64,000 nt of DNA from Mycolicibacterium rhodesiae NBB3 (GTDB lineage: Bacteria; Actinomycetota; Actinomycetes; Mycobacteriales; Mycobacteriaceae). Positions 60,702 to 64,000 of this stretch are shown here, piece after piece. A model generated the notes under the pieces. The model did no database searches and was not told the DNA's origin. It was given only the letters and a program-made list of their open reading frames with translations. The DNA is taken from assembly GCF_000230895.2 (NCBI RefSeq), contig NC_016604.1, positions 5,394,001-5,458,000 on the forward strand, read 5' to 3'. Numbering within the stretch: position 1 is the first letter of the stretch; the number at the start of each line of letters is the position of its first letter. A program made the position numbers and the translations under genes.

Positions 60702-62729
60702 TTACCCTATGTGCAACGGGTCGATTTGGACACGAACCGGCTCGTGATCGCGCCGCGCGCTGAGCACGCCCGCCGCGCGCCGCAATGCCGCCGCAAGTGG
60801 CAGGCCCGCGTCACGCCGCACTCGAATCAGCATCCGACTGACCGGTTTGTCCGGCGGTGTGCCCGGCGGTCGACGCACGCCGAGCGGCAGGTCGACGGGT
60901 CCCAGCAGGTCAGCGCCCTCGGGTAGCTCGGCGGTGTCGATCATCGCGTGCACCGCATCGGGTGCGCCGTCGATGGCCGCCATGTGCACCGCAGGCGGCA
61001 GTCCCACCTCTGCGCGGGAGTCGAGTTCGGCATCGGCGTGGCCGACGGGATCCCAACGGATCAGCGACTGCACGGTGGGGATCGCCGACTCGGCCACCAC
61101 AGCGACGACTCCGCCCTCGCTGCGGCCGCGGACCAGCGCGGCGGCGGCCATCCAGCGCCGCAGCGCGTCTTCGGACGCCCTGAGGTCCTGGCGGCCGAGC
61201 AGGGCCCAGGTGTCCAGCAGCAGGGCGGCGCCGTACCCGCCGGCGGCGACCGGTTCCGCACCGGGTGTCGACACCACGACGGCCGGTTCGTCGGACACGG
61301 CAGCGACCATCGAATCACCGCCCGACGTGACGACGTGGACGCCGGGGAATGCGCGGCCCAGTTCCTCGGCGGTGCGACGGGCCCCCACGACGACGGCGCG
61401 GACGGCGTCGGACCCGCAGCGGGTGCACCGCAGCGAAAGCTCTTCGCGGCCGCACCACCGACACACCACGCCCGCGGTGTCCCGTGCCGGCAACGACAGC
61501 GGACCGGTGCAATGCCTGCAGCGGGCGATCGCGCGGCACCGACCGCAGGCCAGTGCGGGCACATAACCGCGGCGCGGCACCTGGACGAGCACCGGCCGCC
61601 CGCTCTGCAGTGCGGTGCGGGCGGCCTGCAGCGCCATGGACGGCAACCGGGCCGTCCGCGCGGCAGGGTCGCGCTCCTGCGCGTATCCACTGTCCTCGAG
61701 CGCGACGACCCGCGGCGAGCGTGCGCGGACCTCCTGCCGGGTGCCCACCAGATCGTGCGCCCAACCGCTGCGGACCAGCGCCTGCGCCTCGGCGGTGCGG
61801 GCGTAGCCGCCGATGAGTGCCGCGCAGCGAAGCTGGTGTGCGCGCAGCATCGCCACTTCCCTGGCATGTGGGTAGGGCGCGCGAGGCTCGGCGAGCGTGT
61901 CGTCGCCGTCGTCCCACACCATCAACAGGCCGAGACTCGCCACCGGCGCAAAGACCGCGCTGCGGGTCCCGATGACGATGCGCGCCTGGCCGCGCAACAC
62001 CGACAGCCATCGCCGATAACGCTGTGCGGGGCCGAGTCCGGCCGACAACGCCACCACCCACGGCTCCCCGACCAGTCTGATGGCCTCGGCATACAGCGCG
62101 TCCACGTCGCGCTGATCCGGCACGATCGCAAGGGCCCCGCGGCCGGAGTTCGCCGTCACGGCCGCCAGCTCCGCGAGTCGATCGGCCCAGTGCTCGCCCG
62201 GCAGCGCCTGCCACACGGCGCGCGCGGCACGCGCATCGTCCAGCGCAGAGCAGTACTGCTCGCCCCCTCGGTAGGCGCTCCATGCTGTGGTGTCCACGAC
62301 AGCAGGCGTGAAGGCGGCGGATTCCGGCGGCGGCTGCTTCTCGACGTTGGCATGTCGCGGGGGGACGGCGAGCCGCAACACGTCCGCCCGGGTGCCCGCA
62401 TAGCGTGCGGCGATGGCGTCGGTGAGCCTGCGCACGTCCGGCGTCAACACCTGTTGAGGTGACACGACACGGTCCAGCCAGCCAAGCTTGCCGACATGGT
62501 CTGTCTCCGAACGTCTCTCGAGGACGAACGCGTCGACCAGCCGGCCGTGGAATCGTATGCGCACCCGTACGCCGGGCTGCGCGTCGTCGGATTGGTCCGC
62601 GGAGACCAGATAGTCGAATTCGCGATCCAGGTGCGGAACCGTCAGCATCGGGAGCACGCGCGCAATCGGCTCGTGCTCGGCCTGCTGCCGCGTGGCGCCC
62701 GGCCGAGCCGGGCTATTCAGCTCCGTCAC
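60702..62729 (-). CDS. priA: PriA primosomal protein lacking the Walker A motif
   Basis: This 675-residue protein corresponds to Rv1402. It keeps the N-terminal 3'-DNA-binding domain (VRIRFHGRLVDAFVLERR) and the zinc ribbon cluster CGRCRAIARCRHC / CRWCGREELSLRCTRCG with paired CxxC motifs. The helicase part has no GxGKT loop: the expected place reads LAAVTANSGRGALAIVPD. It is probably a structural replication-restart factor without ATPase, as in other mycobacteria. GTG start directly abuts the end of the upstream gene. Confidence 0.9.
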   Translation of the reverse strand: MTELNSPARPGATRQQAEHEPIARVLPMLTVPHLDREFDYLVSADQSDDAQPGVRVRIRFHGRLVDAFVLERRSETDHVGKLGWLDRVVSPQQVLTPDVRRLTDAIAARYAGTRADVLRLAVPPRHANVEKQPPPESAAFTPAVVDTTAWSAYRGGEQYCSALDDARAARAVWQALPGEHWADRLAELAAVTANSGRGALAIVPDQRDVDALYAEAIRLVGEPWVVALSAGLGPAQRYRRWLSVLRGQARIVIGTRSAVFAPVASLGLLMVWDDGDDTLAEPRAPYPHAREVAMLRAHQLRCAALIGGYARTAEAQALVRSGWAHDLVGTRQEVRARSPRVVALEDSGYAQERDPAARTARLPSMALQAARTALQSGRPVLVQVPRRGYVPALACGRCRAIARCRHCTGPLSLPARDTAGVVCRWCGREELSLRCTRCGSDAVRAVVVGARRTAEELGRAFPGVHVVTSGGDSMVAAVSDEPAVVVSTPGAEPVAAGGYGAALLLDTWALLGRQDLRASEDALRRWMAAAALVRGRSEGGVVAVVAESAIPTVQSLIRWDPVGHADAELDSRAEVGLPPAVHMAAIDGAPDAVHAMIDTAELPEGADLLGPVDLPLGVRRPPGTPPDKPVSRMLIRVRRDAGLPLAAALRRAAGVLSARRDHEPVRVQIDPLHIG

Positions 62730-63458
62730 CTATGCAGTGGTAGCAGACGGTGCCGACGGCTGCGCCGCACGACCGAAGAAGAGGCCGGCGGTGATGAGTA
62801 GCAGCGACGTCGCATAGGCCCACCAGATGGGCACGGCGAGGGTCTCGTCACCCAGCACGAACTTTGAGATGCCGATCATGCCGTCGGACACCGCAAAACA
62901 CACTGCCCCCAGTGCGGTCCAGGGTGTCGGCAGCCGCGCCATCAGTGCGGTGCACACCATCGCGCCGAGCACCGCGATGTAGAGCGTGACGGGTACGGCC
63001 ATGCCCTCGGCGATCAGTTTCGGCCAGAACCACACGAGCAGCGCAAGGCACGCCGCGACGGTGACCGCAGCGGCCACCAGCCGGGGTCCCGAACGCCTTG
63101 CCAGCGGAAGCAGTGCGGCCAGAAAGCACAAGTGCGCCAACAGGAATGCGCCGAGGCCGAGCACGAACGACGGCTCCCACCGCGGCATGGCCAGTAGAAA
63201 GTCGCCAGCGGCCGACAGCAACAGGGCCGCGACGAGCCATCGCCGCTCACGCGCGAGGGGATGTGTCAACGCGGCCGCGGCGAGTAACACCGCCGTCGCG
63301 GCCTTGACCACGGGTTGCAGGGCGAACTGGCCGGTCAGCTCGGCGCCCGACGGTAGCCGCAGCGCGGTCACGATCAGAAATATGCCGTAACAGGCGCCGA
63401 CGACCGCGGCCGTCACCCACAGAAGCCTGGTTCGCGGGTGTGCGTACCGTGTCCCCAT
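62730..63458 (-). CDS. YhhN/TMEM86-type lysoplasmalogenase-like membrane protein
   Basis: This 242-residue protein has about eight membrane segments and YhhN-family landmarks (LLLSAAGDFLLAM, GAFLLAHLCFLAALL, AVCFAVSDGMIGISKF) with conserved Asp residues. Relatives hydrolyse the vinyl ether of lysoplasmalogens; mycobacterial substrate unknown. Corresponds in place to Rv1401. ATG 63458-63456 overlaps the divergent lipase ATG by two bases; the frame is open 12 codons further upstream. Confidence 0.8.
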   Translation of the reverse strand: MGTRYAHPRTRLLWVTAAVVGACYGIFLIVTALRLPSGAELTGQFALQPVVKAATAVLLAAAALTHPLARERRWLVAALLLSAAGDFLLAMPRWEPSFVLGLGAFLLAHLCFLAALLPLARRSGPRLVAAAVTVAACLALLVWFWPKLIAEGMAVPVTLYIAVLGAMVCTALMARLPTPWTALGAVCFAVSDGMIGISKFVLGDETLAVPIWWAYATSLLLITAGLFFGRAAQPSAPSATTA

Positions 63459-64000
63459 GCCAGTCGCTGAGGACAAGCCGGCCGTCGACGCCATCCTGCT
63501 GAAGGTAATCGAAGCCGTCCCGTTTCAGTTGTCAACCGACGGAGGCGTCGAGGAAGCGCGCCGGCGTTTCCGCGATATGCCCCGTCGCGAGGTTCATCCC
63601 GAGGTGCGCAGCGAGGATCGGGTCATCGACGGGCCTGCGGGCTCGATGCCGATCCGGGTCTACCGGCCGCCGACCGACACCCACGCGCCCTGGCCCGTGG
63701 TCGTGTTCATCCACGGCGGTGGCTGGTCGGTCGGTGACCTGGACACCTACGACGGGCTGGCGCGCCGTCATGTGGTCGGCGCTGAGGCGGTCGTCGTCTC
63801 GATCGACTACCGGCTCGCGCCCGAGCACCCCTACCCCGCTGCCGTCGACGACGCGTGGGCCGCCACCCGCTGGGTGGCCGAGCATGCTGCCGAGCTGGGT
63901 GGCGATCCGGACCGGCTGTCCGTCGCCGGCGACTCCGCAGGCGGCAACCTAGCCGCGGTCGTCACGCAGCTGGCGCGCGACTCAGGCGGACCGCGAATTG
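63457..64000 (+). CDS. Alpha/beta-hydrolase lipase/esterase, LipH/LipI-like (5' part)
   Basis: The first 181 codons are present; the gene runs off the right edge. It is a hormone-sensitive-lipase-family esterase: HGGGW at residues 86-90 forms the oxyanion hole, and GDSAGG at 158-163 has nucleophile Ser160; IDYRLAPEHPYPAAVDD lies between. The Asp and His of the triad lie beyond the window. It matches Rv1399c/Rv1400c in position and sequence style. The ATG at 63457 shares CATG with the divergent gene's ATG. Confidence 0.9.
   Translation, partial: MPVAEDKPAVDAILLKVIEAVPFQLSTDGGVEEARRRFRDMPRREVHPEVRSEDRVIDGPAGSMPIRVYRPPTDTHAPWPVVVFIHGGGWSVGDLDTYDGLARRHVVGAEAVVVSIDYRLAPEHPYPAAVDDAWAATRWVAEHAAELGGDPDRLSVAGDSAGGNLAAVVTQLARDSGGPRI

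Noticed and set aside
60948..62462. A 504-codon plus-strand frame opposite priA
   Set aside because: It is a shadow of the priA codon pattern with no domain features.

Overview
The window is high-GC actinobacterial chromosome. Gene content and order closely follow the Mycobacterium tuberculosis Rv1461-to-Rv1399c interval, read in reverse. Marks of the lineage include MptB (lipoarabinomannan mannosyltransferase), LprG-P55, OpcA-assisted G6PDH, WhiA, a REP13E12-type HNH gene and candidate leaderless starts. The accessory genes and the presence of ppc point to an environmental, probably fast-growing Mycolicibacterium-type species rather than M. tuberculosis itself. Gene names rest on recognised protein features and remembered synteny; no database search was run.

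Layout. 1-9.5 kb: start of sufB and its repressor sufR, a CurA-like reductase, mptB with an ABC exporter pair, a DAPG-hydrolase-like gene divergent from a TetR regulator, haem A synthase ctaA, an ATP-grasp protein and qor. 9.5-17 kb: ctaB, then the pentose-phosphate operon tkt-tal-zwf-opcA-pgl. 17-25 kb is an accessory block: a secreted allene-oxide-cyclase-barrel-like protein, a LexA-boxed HNH/DUF222 gene, a coiled-coil protein coupled to an unusual P450, and a four-gene DUF1214-sulfotransferase-TetR-SDR operon behind a 31-bp palindrome. 25-31 kb: gap-pgk-tpiA-secG-ppc. 31.4-35.2 kb is a second accessory block: a histidine-heptad mini-protein, a signal-less solute-binding protein and a cyclase/NB-ARC/TPR protein. 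35-40 kb: uvrC-rapZ-yvcK-whiA. 40-45 kb: ggt, a GNAT enzyme and ribA2-ribH-Rv1417-like. 45-48 kb: DUF2510 protein, secreted PASTA-like protein and a frameshifted Ser/Thr kinase. 48-55 kb: ribC, lprG-P55, a PfpI protein, an FtsX permease with a cyclic-nucleotide-domain ABC ATPase, and ribG. 55-64 kb: a tightly packed series yhhN-like-priA-DUF2207-lemA-fmt-rsmB-rpe-ribG, and a lipase running off the end.

Most operons are joined by 1-4 base stop/start overlaps. The strongest leads are the palindromic operators (around 830, 5960-6020, 6620, 17870 and 24990), the Thr-to-Asn I-helix P450, the His-every-seven-residues protein and the frameshifted kinase next to a stand-alone PASTA protein. No rRNA, tRNA, CRISPR array or insertion sequence was recognised, and no gene-free stretch exceeds about 300 bases. 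The longest gaps (44896-45139, 46150-46422 and 31199-31425) hold nothing beyond possible promoters.
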